Shown: positions 33,489-45,069 of the stretch, piece after piece
Layout: every line of letters starts with the position of its first letter
Numbering within the stretch: the first letter of the stretch is position 1
NCBI GenBank assembly: GCA_014529385.2
Contig: CM043968.1
Coordinates: 4,450,001 to 4,514,000 of the forward strand
Reading direction: 5' to 3'
Source: Adiantum capillus-veneris
Taxonomy: Eukaryota; Streptophyta; Polypodiopsida; Polypodiales; Pteridaceae
DNA length: 64,000 nt
The notes under the pieces: generated by a model
Seen by the model: only the letters and a program-made list of their open reading frames with translations
Database searches by the model: none
What the model was told of the DNA's origin: nothing
Made by a program: the position numbers and the translations under genes

Positions 33489-33992
33489 TTGGGTTCTGTT
33501 AAGGTTCGAAAAGGCAAGATTAAAGAAGATGAAGAGCAAGGAGCGGCTATTTCCTATGGGCCTTTTCAAGTGCTTGACAAGATCAGCGATGTGGCTTACA
33601 GGCTAAAATTGCCTGATGCGTGGAAGATTCATAATGTGTTTCACATGAGTCTTCTAAGACCCTTCATGGGTGATGTGCCAGAAGATATGCAAGATGAGGA
33701 TCAGCCAGAAGTTGAGGAACTTGATGAGATCATGGTACCTGAGCAAGTTTTGGCACATAAGGACAGAAAAGTTAAAGGACAAGTTGCAAGACGCTACTTG
33801 GTGAAGTTCAAGAACTATCCACCTATGGATGCAAAGTGGACGGAAAAGCATGAACTGTCAGAGTCACCAAATGTATTGCAGCTTTACCTTGAAGCCTTTG
33901 GGTTACAACCTACTTATGCCTCAACCCAACGTGTGCAAAGGAGGGGTAATGATAGAGCTAGCACATCAATTGTACATATGAATTCAATGTAA
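33489..33992 (+). pseudogene. D integrase C-terminus and chromodomain
   Basis: A 167-codon open frame with GPFQVLDKISDVAYRLKLP (GPF/Y-type module), WKIHNVFHMSLLRP, an acidic linker with IMVPEQVLAH, and the chromodomain RRYLVKFKNYPPMDAKWTEK. A tail of about 40 residues follows. This end of pol is intact. The first 10 or so codons are out of the original context because of the upstream stop. Confidence 0.85.
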
Positions 33993-34150
33993 TAGATGGA
34001 AATGACAAAAGTATGAAGGTCTCATTAAGTCATTTGTATCTGTGTTACGACCTTTCTTGCGGATACATGTGACGATAAAAGAGTGCTAACAACACAAGAT
34101 CATCAGTGGCGTGTATTTATGGTATGCAATCGAAGACGTTTGCGGTTTCA

Positions 34151-34161
34151 AGAGGGGGGTA
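34151..34161 (+). other. D polypurine tract
   Basis: AGAGGGGGGTA lies directly before the D 3' LTR. With the preceding bases, TTTCAAGAGGGGGGTA is identical to the PPT of element C. 33993-34150 is 3' untranslated sequence. Confidence 0.88.
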
Positions 34162-35635
34162 TGTCACGAGGACGTGGCAACTGTTAACTATGTCACGAGG
34201 ACGTGGCTACTGCTAACCTTAGTTGTTGGTTTCTTTCCAATGATTTTTGTTTTATTTTTGAGACCCTCTTTTTGAAGTTGCAAATGGTCGGACATTGTAT
34301 GGCCAATGTGAACGGTAGTTTCACCCACAAACGAGAAAGCTGGTCGGCACTGGAATTCGTATAGTAAGAGGATGTCTAGGCTCTATTCAAGATCATGTAG
34401 GTCCCCCCGTTGCACTTAGCAAGTTGGTGGATACTAGGAAGTGAACTCAATAAAGGCATAAAGTCAAGGTGGGATCACCAAAAGAAAATACCCGAGAGTT
34501 GGGCCACATTGCATTTTTGGATGCGGTCCCAATGAGGCTAGATGGTCAGAAGACCAGTGGGAGCCCAACGAAAGCATCTCCTAAAAATTACGAAACTGCT
34601 ATTTTGGGCCATGAAATGTGTTCGCGTCATTATCTTCGGAATGACAAGGGGAACATTTTACAACTCTGCCGGAAGTCAACTTGGTAGCCAGTCGGGAGAT
34701 TTTTAGGCGGCACCCCAAAACGGGAAATGTCTGTAAACGCGCCAAGTGGCACATTTCCGTGCACTTTCCTCATGCATGAAGAAGTGGCACTGAATTTATA
34801 GTTGGGAGGCTCATTTTGCAAGTCCCTCACAGGTTAAGAGCTATGGAGTGCTTCCTTTCCACTCTATGTAGAGTGTGGTGCTAGGAGTGATGACTTGCAC
34901 ACTACACACTGCTCTCTTTCTCCCCTACGTGCAGTTATGTGATGCCCCACAAGAGGGCTCTTCATTTGACTGATGTACAGCTATGTGGTTTCATGCTTTT
35001 GTGCCGAGGCAAGAGCCTCTTTGAGCAAGAACAAGAGTAGCTAATTGCTACTCCAAAGCAAGCACCACTGAGGATCATAACCTCACCAAACGGGTGCGTT
35101 TTCAGCACTGATTATGGGCTGTATTTTGACTGTTTTTCAGCCATATGGATGCCAGAACCATTGGGAACACCTGCCCCACTGACGGAGGACAGTTCAGGGA
35201 CTGTTTAGGGTTGAAAACAGGGCAAAAATCAATAAATACAGTGAGCTGAATTTATTGTTTTTGGGCAGAAATCAGAGGGTTTATGCCAATGGAAGTGAGT
35301 TCCGGTAGGGGAATAGGTTTCGCGCAAGTTTTGGGGCTGTTATGCTGCCGAAATTTGGCCAAAACAAGTGGTATCTAGCTGGATACAGGTAAAGAATTCC
35401 CAGGACTCTACTTTGTAATTTACCCTCTCAAAGTATAAAGAAATACCGAAAGGGACGCCAATTTTGGGGCCTACATGTTGTCAGGGTCTGCTCGGAGCAT
35501 TCTAGCTTCTGAGCCATGTGTGTGCTTAAGTGTTAATTCCCGTTGCAGGTTTCCTTTGCACGTTCTCTCTGTGTGTGTCTAAAGTAAAGAATTTCGGGTG
35601 AAAGCCAAAGCCTACCATCCCATGGGCCGGTTTTA
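34162..35635 (+). repeat. D 3' LTR (1474 bp)
   Basis: It starts TGTCACGAGGACGTGG and ends GGTTTTA, then TSD CTATC at 35636-35640. The 29-bp duplication at the start (34162-34190, 34191-34219) matches that in the 5' LTR. This uninterrupted copy allows the TR1/C insertion point in the 5' LTR to be read exactly. Confidence 0.93.
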
Positions 35636-35640
35636 CTATC

Positions 35641-36876
35641 CATAGAAATTTTTTGCTTTGTCCTCATTCAAACATAGCTCTCTAGAAAATAAACATGGTA
35701 AGCTACTTTTCTTTCCATGTTTCATTTTCAGAATGTGCGAGAGTGATGGCTGATGCACTAATCAAGAAATTGCATGTAGCAGCTATGTTTGTTATAAATA
35801 TGACTAATTTCATGGTATCCAAGAGTAGTATGCAATAGATGCTAAATTTTATGATCGATCTGAGCAATTTAATTATGAAGCATATCAAATTTCTCTTTAA
35901 AGGATGGCTTATTGATTATTGTGTACAATTTGCATGTGTCATGGCACAGATGGGGTAAAAGATTGAATATCATGAGCCGCGTGTTATGCATTGCATACAG
36001 AGTTTCACCTCCGAACTAGTGGTGGCTCCTCCCGAGAGCTGATTAGGGAGTGAGGGCTGTTCTATGGCTATGCTCAGCCTTATGTGCGGTTGATGCACCT
36101 GAACCCAAGCCTGTTGAGCCATGGGTACAGGTCCATAAATCGGGGAGATAGGGAAGCTCCTTATATAGGGACCCCTTGCCAGTGGAAAATTTTACAGGGT
36201 TTCTCCTTTTTACCAGGCACGGGGTATGGGTCCATACTTCGGGGAGATAGGGGAGTTCCCGGGATCCCTCGCCCCCCCCTCTTGTAATATTGTACATTCC
36301 AGGGTTGGACGTGGACACGCCCAGCCCAGAATGTGCTGACTAAAGAAGTTAACGAATATCAAGCAAGACCACACTCACAAATAACCATCTAACCTCTCCC
36401 GTGTGCAGTTTTTATTTATACAAAAGGAAGACCACAATCACAAATAACCATTGCACCTCTCTTATGCTCAGTTTTCATCATGTGAAACGCAGTGGAAAGC
36501 TACAGGCAGGAATCAACTGGCTCAAAATTGCCTTCAATTTGAATTAAGCTTGTTAACAAAAACCCATTGACAAGACCTACTGTATGCAGATCCAAACGCG
36601 AAAAGAACATGCTGTTTGCGAGCAATGGAGCCCAAAATGGAAGAAAATCAGCGTTTTGAAGTTGCACGGCCCATCCAAAAGTTGAAACAAAGAGTGGTAA
36701 AGAGCGAGTTACCCGCCGATACAACAACCGTTCTGATCGGACTGCAACAGGGAAATCCTCTGATCAAGGAGAAGTTATAAAATCAGCAGGCCTGCCAAGT
36801 ATTAAAATGGTGATAGTAAAATGAATGCTTCATAATAATCTAGTGCAAGCAAGTTGTGTATGTGTGTGTTTGTGTC

Positions 36877-36919
<43 letters not shown>

Positions 36920-38075
36920 TCTAAAAGAACAATGACAGCTTGTTGTCATATAAGCTTGAGTAATGGCAACATGAGTATTGAAGTTCTCTCTATTATTAAA
37001 ATCATTAAAATTTTGGGCTACACAATATATATTTCTTGTTTGTTACCCATTGCACCATATAATGGTGTGTGTGTATATTTGGACAATTGCAGTGTGGAAC
37101 CCCTATGTAACTACCTCTAGTGTGGAGGTGCTTGCACTCACTCTAAGCACACTTAGTTCAGTCTAAACTTGCCTCTTAATCTAAGCCCTTCCCATTGGTG
37201 GAGGAGAAAAGTAGGGTTTGTTTTTCATTTCTTTTATGCATTTCTTGCTTCACATGCCATGTCATTTGTATTATAGCATCGTTGGACCCCGTTATCTATT
37301 GTCACCAATTGTCATGCAACTCTAAACCAACAAGGTGTGCACCTTTCAATGTTAACTCATTGTTTGTCATAACCTAAACAAAGGAGAATCTTGGATCACC
37401 ATCAGCCAACCTCAACCACAAGTAGCTCTTTATGCCGCCAATGTGCGCTAACCACGCAACTCCATACTTAGCCTTCTCTCACTAATGCTCTACGCTCATC
37501 AAGCACCATTTTTTTTTGAGGTGGACTCTTTAGGGTTTCAACTCTCTTTGAATTCTTCCAAGTGTGCAGATTCACTAAAAAAAGAGCTCCTTCCCCTTAT
37601 CTTTTGAGATCCTCGACTTGCACTACAATATAGAAGTAAAAAATAATTGTTGTTTTGGTTCTTGCTTCCAAATTTTTGACTTCCTTGCAGTTGAGTGCGT
37701 GTGCATCTAGGTGCAACCATTTATAAGCATTACCACTTCATTAATCTATAAAAAATATCATGGTATTTTCAACATTCAAGCTATAAGCTTACTCTTCTTG
37801 GCTACTAATGTGTTCATATAGCACATATAACATCCTATGCGTGACATCATCTGTCTTATATATGCCTTCTGTCCATCAATATACAATCAAGACAACGGCC
37901 TTTTTTATTTCTCTTGTGATGATTTTTGTTGGCCATGTTGTGATCATGTTTTGCACTTTAAGAAGAAGAGTCATCAGAGGATAATAATTCAAAGGTTACA
38001 GTCTACAGCCTGAAGTTTGAAGGTGAGTGTTACTTTATATTTCTTCATTCAACACAATTTCCCTAGCATGAAAAA
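35641..38075. other. Inter-nest region, no recognisable gene
   Basis: No open frame with a known domain. It holds a degenerate repeat of about 60 bp at 36119-36180 and 36219-36278 (shared CGGGGAGATAGGG and GGTCCATA) and a GT-rich then (AG)n microsatellite at 36854-36916. Otherwise AT-rich sequence. Confidence 0.55.
36881..36916. repeat. (AG)18 microsatellite
   Basis: An uninterrupted AG run of 36 bases, preceded by a short GT-rich stretch. Confidence 0.95.
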
Positions 38076-38304
38076 TGTTACCATATGCATGTGGTAGTGA
38101 TGTGTTTGAACACACTTAGGACCGCCGGGGCATTTTTTCCCTCACTAGAAGGTTTTTTCCCCCGTGCATTGTATATACGCCCATCACTCTAGGGCTAACT
38201 TATCTTTCCATTGCACACTAAGTAATACACTCTCTATTGTGTGCCTAGAGCTTCCTTCGTCTTCTCCAAGCTGTGTGTGTTTTCCTGAAACCCTAATTCC
38301 AACA
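38076..38304 (+). repeat. F 5' LTR
   Basis: 229 bp, TGTTACCATATGCATGTGG to AATTCCAACA, alignable throughout with the 227-bp G LTRs (reverse complement). Confidence 0.9.
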
Positions 38305-38306
38305 AT

Positions 38307-38318
38307 TGGTATCAAAGC
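38307..38318 (+). other. F primer-binding site (mutated iMet)
   Basis: TGGTATCAAAGC, two bases after the LTR, with one G-to-A change from the standard site seen in G. Confidence 0.85.
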
Positions 38319-38668
38319 AGGTTGCATCCTCCCGGGCTTAGTCGCAAGCTGCTCGAACACACGCTTGCTCACTTTCTCGGATTTCTGTGAGCTTTGGCGA
38401 GCTTTCGCAGGTCGACAACTATTCTGGAAGTATTCGAACAGCTTAGGCTGCTCAGATTTTTTATTCGGGCTCATTTCGGCCTCCGTTTCCACTACAGACA
38501 GTATTGCGCAGGCTATTTTGTCATTTTTTGTAGAATTTTTGTCAGCGTCGTTTTCTGCATAACAGGTCCCTTACAATCTTCTACGATTTGTGCTATATAG
38601 CACGTGCTGCTCCCGCTTCGTTTCTCCTCTTTTGGGGCAGATTTCACATCACGTGCAGGCATTCTCCA

Positions 38669-39252
38669 TGGCCAACAACAACACAGATGTGTTCAAGATG
38701 TTTCCTGCAAAGGACACATTGGATGGGGACAATTACCCTATGTGCACTCATATGATGCATGTTCTTGTATCAAAGGGTGTTTAGAATATTATGCAGGGCA
38801 TTGATGTACGTCCTGGTTGTGAGGATGTAGGCGATGTTGAGGATGTTGCAAGTCTTGCTGCAAGGATTGTTGTTGTTAGAGTTGTTTTGCCTACGGTAGA
38901 ACAAGCTCCTTGGGATATAAAAGATGCACATGCTGATGGATTGATTGCGTTGTTTGTGAAGCGCACCATTACTCCTTACATTCCTTCAGCGAGATCTGCA
39001 AAACAGGCTTGGGATATTCTGGCTGGTCTTTATGCAAGCTGCAATGAGACAAAAATTGCATTGTTGCGTAAATAGCTGGAGTCGAAGATTATGCATGAGG
39101 AAGATGATATGGACACTTTCCTTGCTGGTGTCAAGAATATCAATGAGCAACTTTTTTCTGCAGGTGAAGTCATTTCACACAGTTCCCTTGTGCATACTAT
39201 TCTTGATGCCTTGCCAGATTCTTACTAAACTTTTGCTAGTACTTGGAAACTT
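38669..39252 (+). pseudogene. F gag N-terminal part
   Basis: It begins MANNNTDVFKMFPAKDTLDG, aligning with G residue 1 onward. In-frame stops or shifts occur near 38760-38785 (WNI to stop-N), at 39073-39075 and near 39225. The Copia gag core (KQAWDILAGLYAS, MHEEDDMDTFLAGV) is recognisable. Confidence 0.85.
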
Positions 39253-40488
39253 ATGACCCAAGGAAATCCTGAAGCTGTCAAGTTTGATGCATTATGCACA
39301 TTGCTACTACAAGAGTCGCTTTCCAGAAAAAACAGGACTAGACAGCGTGCAATTGAACATGCCTTTATTGCTGCTCAAAGAAAAGGTGGTAACAGTAATG
39401 CAGCCACTTCTCATGGTTCTTTTGTGAGTGGAAAATTACATGTTCCAAATGCTTCTATTGGCAACAATTCGTCTGAAAATTTTGGTGATAAAGGAAAAAA
39501 GAAGATGCGTTGCCATGATTGTAAAGCTAATGATGACTTGATCAAGCAGTGTCCTAAGTTGAAGGCCAAAGAGGTTAAGAAGAAAGAGGCTTGTTCCACT
39601 ACAAATGCAGCTATTGTTGAGTCTTCTTTGAAAGGAGACTGTGATGATGATGTTGATGCAAAATGGAATTTTAGTGCAGAGTGCACTTATAATCCTGTTG
39701 TCCATGGTGCATGCATGTTAGTTGTTGCAGATTCACATGTGTGGTATTTTGACAGTGGTGGTACAAAGCACATTGCCTCACATCGTGATTTGTTCACCTC
39801 TCTTAGGTCTGTCCCTCATGGGAATTCAATTACATGTGCCAACAATGCCTCTTATCCGGTTCAAGGAGTTGGAAAGATTGTGCTTATTGCTGCAAATGGC
39901 AGCTCTTTCACACTTGTTGATGCACTTTATGTACCTGGGATCAAGAAGAATCTATTCTCTGTATCTGCACTTGATAGACTTGGTATTGTAGTAAAACTTG
40001 TGGATGACAGATGTACAGTACATGATCTCAGTTTTGGTGATGAAATTGTTGCATTTGGCATTTTATGTCGTGGGCTGTATAAGCTCACTTTGTATGACAA
40101 GTGTGGGAAAAATTTTGCAAATGCAGTTGTGGATTCAAAGGCTATTTCAGATGAAAAACTTTGGCATGCACGTTTTGGTCATCTAAATTTTGCCAATTTG
40201 CTACGTTTGCAAAAATTTGATATGGTTGCTTCTTTGCTGCCTCTTGAAGCACTTGTCAAACATGTTTATGAAGGCTGTATTTTGGGTAAGATGCAGCGTT
40301 CGAAGTTTCCAAAGGATGGTTCAGTTAGGGCCACATGCAGGTTACAGCTTGTACATAGCGATGTTTGTGGGCCCATGCAAACTTTGTCCTTGGGCAATTA
40401 CCTTTACTTTATGACTTTCATTGATGATTACTCTAGGCATGCATGGGTATATCCACTTAAGAGAAGTCCAAAGTATTTATGTGCTTAA
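39253..40488 (+). pseudogene. F gag end, protease and integrase (part)
   Basis: 411 open codons. The zinc knuckle reads CHDCKANDDLIKQC: the ligand His is replaced by Asp. The protease site reads YFDSGGTKHI (G intact). GAG-pre-integrase follows (LWHARFGHLNFANLL) and the integrase first Asp (LVHSDVCGPM, FIDDYSRHAWVYPL). The frame ends after a frameshift near 40465. Confidence 0.85.
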
Positions 40489-40912
40489 AACAATTTTTGG
40501 CTATGGTTGAAAATGTCTCGAAATGTACTATGGGCACCCTGCGTTCCGATCGAGGGGGGGAATATATGTCTCTTGAATTTGATGCATTTCTAGCTAGTCG
40601 TGGGATAAAACACCAATGTACAGTGCCTTATACGCCTCAACAAAATGGTGTTATTGAGAGAAAAAACATGTCACTTACGGAAATGTCACGATGTATGGAC
40701 GAAAGTCAAGCTTTGCTGCATTCTTTTTGGCTTGAGGTCATCATGTGTGCCACTTATGTACTTAACAGGTGTCCTACAAAAGCTTTGCAGTCTATGACTC
40801 CATAAGAAGCATGGCATGATAAAAAGCCTTTTATTGAGCACATGTGTGTTTTTGGTTGTTTGGCATATGCTTTGGTGCCACAAACACAACGCAAAAAATT
40901 GTATGATAAGGC
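40479..40912 (+). pseudogene. F integrase core end, truncated by H
   Basis: It contains TLRSDRGGEYMSLEF (second Asp) and PYTPQQNGVIERKN (catalytic Glu). A stop at 40804-40806 interrupts it. The reading continues as FGCLAYALVPQTQRKKLYDKA and stops at the H insertion. Confidence 0.85.
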
Positions 40913-41833
40913 TGTTAGCAGCAAGCTAACACGGATACCATTTTTTGGAGTTTTCTTTGTAAAACGCTTATTATTTTGATAATTCGGAAATATTGTAACT
41001 CCTATTTTCTCGGATAAACTCTGTAATTAATGAGCGTTTGCTACAAGCTTCCAGATTGTATCAACCTGTCATTACCCATCTTTGGTAGAACTCCCAAATT
41101 ATTAATTTTGACCACCAAAAACCTTGGCTAAGGTATAAAAGTCAATTTTTGTAAGTTATTTTTAAGTTCTGGATAATGAAATACACGGCGTGAGCTAGCG
41201 GCGTGAGCTCCTCTCCTTCTCGCACTTCCTACTCCCTCCCTGGTTGTCACATTGCAGTCGCGTTTGTTGCATTGTAACTGCAGGTAAGAGCTCTACGCAT
41301 TGACGTAAGCAGTTCACAGTAATTCGTAGCTTTTGGCGTTACCGACCCGCGGCCTAATTTCATCATAACTAGGAATTTACACTTTCAAATCCAAAACTAA
41401 GCATAGGCGGGGTATTGGGGCATCATTGCTAAGCATTTAGATGCATTTTGGGTCAAAAACGACTAGGTAAAAAATCAATTGCTGTTAATAATCACAATTT
41501 TGGAACTTGACCTAAAGTGGGATTTGAGACCATAAGCATGTGTGCTTAGGTCTTATAAACATTTCTTAGAAGTTTCATTACGTTTGAATGTCATTTGATG
41601 CTGTAACGGATGTGATTTGTTTGCCGATGAGCGATTGGCTTTTGGTGATTTCGGTCACTTGAGTGTAGCTTGAGTTAGATGCGAGTTGTTAGTTGTTTTC
41701 CGAGATATTGACAACCTCTTGTAGCCTCTACGCACTAGTCGAGTCAGCTTCGTCCCATGGATTGACAATTTGATCGTGGTTCTCGCTAATATTGCAATAA
41801 GATAGGATGGTGAGGTTAGACATGCGTCCCACA
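40913..41833 (+). repeat. H 5' LTR
   Basis: About 921 bp, TGTTAGCAGC to GTCCCACA. It aligns with 63447-64000. TATAAAAG at 41134-41141. CAG/GTAAGA at 41281-41286 is a good splice-donor match; the 3' LTR has CTGATAAG there instead. Confidence 0.88.
41134..41141 (+). promoter_or_regulatory. H LTR TATA box
   Basis: TATAAAAG, preserved in the 3' LTR at 63668-63675. Confidence 0.65.
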
Positions 41834-41835
41834 TT

Positions 41836-41856
41836 TGGCACCGCTGCCGGGGATCG
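41836..41856 (+). other. H primer-binding site (tRNA-Asp type)
   Basis: It begins TGGCACCGCTGCCGGGGATC two bases after the LTR end. It matches the complement of plant tRNA-Asp (TGGCGCCGTTGCCGGGGATC) except for two transitions. Athila and Tat elements use this primer. Confidence 0.85.
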
Positions 41857-43721
41857 AAGAGAGCTAAACTAGGGAAAAACACGAGCGTCTTGTGAAGTTA
41901 TCCTTTAACTTCCTCTAGGATTGCCTAGAGTTCAAAACTTTCTTTTAGAAACCGCATAGCTTAAGGTTGTCGTCTTTTGCTGTGTAGAGGTAGCTTGGAA
42001 GTAATCATACTTGCTGAGTGTCTTTAGGATTGTAGGATTGTAGAAATAGATTAGGATTTTGAAGATGATTGGTAGACAAAACAAGTTTTAAGCTCAATGC
42101 TCAAAAACCATAAAAGACAAGAAAACGAGTGTTTGTGGACACTTTCCACAACCCCATAGCATGAGAATCTAGGAGTAGGGTAAGTAGGATCCGAGGTGGA
42201 TTTTAGAACATTGCCCTCTCTGAAAGAATCAAATGTGAGTTGTTATTGGAAGTTGTAGAATTTCATGTCTATGGCTAGAAATAGCACGAAAAGACTCGAA
42301 ACCACTCAATCCGGCTGGAGAGTAAGCTTAAAGGTTGTCTGAACCAGTTGGTAAGCTCAAGGACACTTTGAGGTAAAAATTTCAAGAGTTGGCCGAAACT
42401 CAGATTATTTACTTTTTCTTGACATTTTAGGCCAAATTAAGTTTTGACTTGATTCATAGGCTTAAAATAGCTCATGTAAAGACTGTCTTTGAAAAAATTG
42501 CAAAAAAGTGTTCATATCAAGCCTGAAGTTAATAATCGCGATTATTAACTTTCTCCTCCAAATTGACCAAGGTTCATACCATTGACTCATTGCATGTATA
42601 CAAACAACTTTTGTAAAGGCCCAGAAGATTTGGATCACCAAACTAACAAAAAATTGGGTAAAAACTAAAGTTTGTACTGACTTTTTGAATCTTGAGTGTA
42701 AATTGGGAAAAAATTTGTCCAAACTTGTTGAAAATTGATTCATAGGCTTATATTGATGTGATAAACATGTGTACATGCTCAGTTGACCCAAAAGATGCAA
42801 AAAGTTGCAATTTGTAAATAATCGCGATTATTTACTATTGTTCCACTTTCCAAGTTTTTTGAAGAAGTCAGCATACCACTAGTTTTACCATGTTGTAATA
42901 AGCCCACAAACCAAATTTGGTAAAATTTGGATAACTGGATTGAAGATTGTGACCAAATTTTGCAAAGATAGTTTGCGGACAGAAAATTGATGACCATTTG
43001 ACAAAAAATTGTCCAAAATTGATGAAACTTGGCTAGTAACCTTAACTTGAGGTCTTAACAGATCTGTGTCAGAGTTGGGACAAAAATTTGCAAAAATTTA
43101 GCTGGAGTAAATAATCGCGATTATTTACATCTACTTCAAAACTTGATAATTTTGCGAATGTGAGTATACCACAAGGTCAAGCATATCAACTAGACCCAAC
43201 AAATAGATTTTGATGAAATTTGGATCACAAAAGTTAGACTTAAGCCAGATTCTTGAAATCAGAGTCTGCAAACACAAAACAACTGATAAACTTGATCAGA
43301 TTTTGTCCAAACTTGATAAAACTTGTCCAGAGACTTTAACAAGTTGTATACTTGCCAAACCAATCCAAAAAGTGCAAAAAACTAGCAAAAGTAAATAATC
43401 ACGATTATTTACTACTGCTACCTAGGGATATTAGTTTTGACGTTGCAGATTAATCCTTTGATTTTTTGCTAAAGTCGAATCTGAAAGTCGATTTTTGACT
43501 CCCATAGCTCGATTTGAAGTGATACACATAGACCAATCATGAAAGTTAGCAAAAACTCTACTATCTTTATAGAAGAATAGCTAACTTGATCAAATTTTTA
43601 CAGGAATCAGGTTGCAGATGAGGAGTCAGTAGGTTGACAAAAAGTTGCAATCGAATAAAGTGGAAATTGACGGCAAGTCAATCCAAAGGTGAGTACTCTA
43701 TCCAGTGCTTCATAAGTCTAT
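41857..43721 (+). other. H 5' leader, non-coding
   Basis: 1.9 kb with no coding frame. It contains four palindromes (42527-42550, 42814-42835, 43107-43128, 43391-43412) in loosely repeated sequence of about 288 bp per unit. Splice-like signals: branch CTAAC 43581-43585, acceptor TTTTTACAG ending 43603, donor AAAG/GTGAGT at 43685-43694. Confidence 0.75.
42527..43412. repeat. H 5' palindrome array (4 units, about 288-bp period)
   Basis: Each unit has GTAAATAATCG (or AGTTAATAATCG) followed by its own reverse complement. The first is a perfect 24-bp palindrome, the second and third perfect over 22 bp, the fourth has one mismatch. Centres are 286, 293 and 284 bp apart. Flanking text such as AAATTTGGAT is loosely repeated too. 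Confidence 0.9.
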
Positions 43722-44339
43722 ATGAACCTTAGATCTGGTCGTGTACTAGGAAATCAGGGCATACTCGGAGAAACCTCCAATAGAGTATCCATCGAAGAAA
43801 GCATGAATCAAGACAATTCCTTGCACACAATCCTTGAAGAAGTCTCAGACACTTTTTCAGATTTAACATCCGAAATGTCTTCTTACTCGACTCACTCGAA
43901 AACCAGAACGACAATGCGCTATAAGCATATACTCTCCTTTTACAAGACTAACCGCTATGGAGCCCATGTTTACTTGGACCCTAACGAGGAGTATGCTATT
44001 CGCATTGATGACCATGGTATTGAGTTTGAAGAAGAGATTAGGACAAACAAACAAGGAAAAATGTACATGGACAAAAACGGAACTCAGTATGTACAAGTCG
44101 AAAACCCTGATGTGGTAGACAAATGGGGGTTAGAAGTAAACACCATAATCCCAGATATGTCAGCAAAAGAAGGACCACCAATTTTAGAATTCGAGGGATA
44201 CGATCAAGTAGATTTGAAGCCTTTGAAACGGCTCAGTACGGATAATCACCTATCACGTAGAAAACCGGGTGACACTAAGGCCAACAATCCTGGTTTGAAG
44301 GACTCGGAACAAGACCAACTGCCGGGAGACCGGAGTTGA
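43722..44339 (+). pseudogene. H gag, N-terminal region
   Basis: 205 codons starting MNLRSGRVLGNQG; gag frames of several plant Ty3 elements also begin with a LRSGR-like motif. The rest is acidic/polar with no recognised domain. Coding continues into the gag core after a frameshift near 44340. The ATG lies 33 bp after the donor-like AAAG/GTGAGT. Confidence 0.65.
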
Positions 44340-44354
44340 ACCAAACAGATGCGT

Positions 44355-44960
44355 AAGACCAACTGATTTTTAAAAATGGGTCAAAAAATACAGTGGATCA
44401 GGGGATCCATACGACCACTTAGCAAGCTTTAAGCAAGTACTAAGAGCAAAACGTTATTCGATTTCCATACTCAATTCGAGCGGTTTGGAATGACATTAGA
44501 AGAAAAAACATTGACATGGTTCCAAAACATTCCACCAAGGTCAATCATGGACTTGAACATATTAGCTCAAGGATTTGTAGCTGCTTGTTCCAAAACGGGG
44601 ATCAAACATAATACGGTAGCTCAAATCTACAGCTTTAAACAAAAACATGGTGAGTCTGTTAGGGATTGTGCAACTTGAATAAAACAATACATTGCCAGAT
44701 GCCCAGGGCTAGAGATACCTGCAGAAGTTCGACCCGTATCTTTGTTTCTAGAGGGACTGCTAAACAAAGAGCTTCATGCTATACTCTATAGTAAAAAACA
44801 TACAACCCTAGAAGAGTGTGTGTCAGATGCTATTGACTTAGGAGACGATTGTGATATTTTTAACGAAGAAGATGTTCCTAAGGATAACCAAAGTGAGAAA
44901 CATCGTTCACTAAACCAGCACAAGTGGGAACGGCTGCTGCAACACCATTGTCAGCCATAG
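44355..44960 (+). pseudogene. H gag core
   Basis: Retrotransposon gag signature: YSGSGDPYDHLASFKQVL (read across a frameshift near 44380-44460), then LTWFQNIPPRSIMDLNIL, FKQKHGESVRDCAT and a stop at 44676-44678. FLEGLLNKELHAILYSKK and a Cys-containing acidic tail follow. Broken by at least two frameshifts and one stop. Confidence 0.8.
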
Positions 44961-45069
44961 AAGATATGCTCAAAAGGATGAACGACATGATGAACAACAC
45001 GCAAAAAGCACCTATGAGAGGACCAGGACAAGGGATACCTCAACAGGGACAACCAATTAGGCCACAAAA

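Larger units (their letters stand above)
3876..35635 (+). mobile_element. Element D: degenerate Ty3 chromovirus, host of nest 1
   Basis: D is a Ty3 LTR retrotransposon in the order LTR, gag, protease, RT, RNase H, integrase, chromodomain, LTR. It spans 31.8 kb, but removing TR1+C, B+TR2 and E with their TSDs leaves about 8.5 kb, a normal size. TSD CTATC flanks it. Its gene is split over 17877-19349, 28674-28841 and 30319-33992. It carries several frameshifts and stops and a 376-bp internal duplication, so it cannot be autonomous. It must be the oldest member of nest 1, since all the others lie inside it. Confidence 0.93.
38076..40912 (+). mobile_element. Element F: degenerate Copia, 5' half, cut by element H
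   Basis: Same family as G, opposite strand. The window holds the 5' LTR (38076-38304), PBS, gag, protease and integrase up to the integrase-RT linker (equivalent of RKLDDKAV in G). H begins directly after. RT, RNase H and the 3' LTR should lie beyond the window, right of H's 3' LTR. Many stops and frameshifts make it old. Confidence 0.9.

Noticed and set aside
35990-36300. Possible intron-like or organelle-derived structured RNA with GAGCCG and GTGCGG motifs
   Set aside because: Only short motifs matched; no complete catalytic domain could be laid out. Recorded only as a degenerate repeat.
42527-43412. Regularly spaced palindromes as a CRISPR-like array
   Set aside because: The spacing is about 288 bp, the intervening sequence is itself loosely repeated, and the context is a plant retrotransposon leader.
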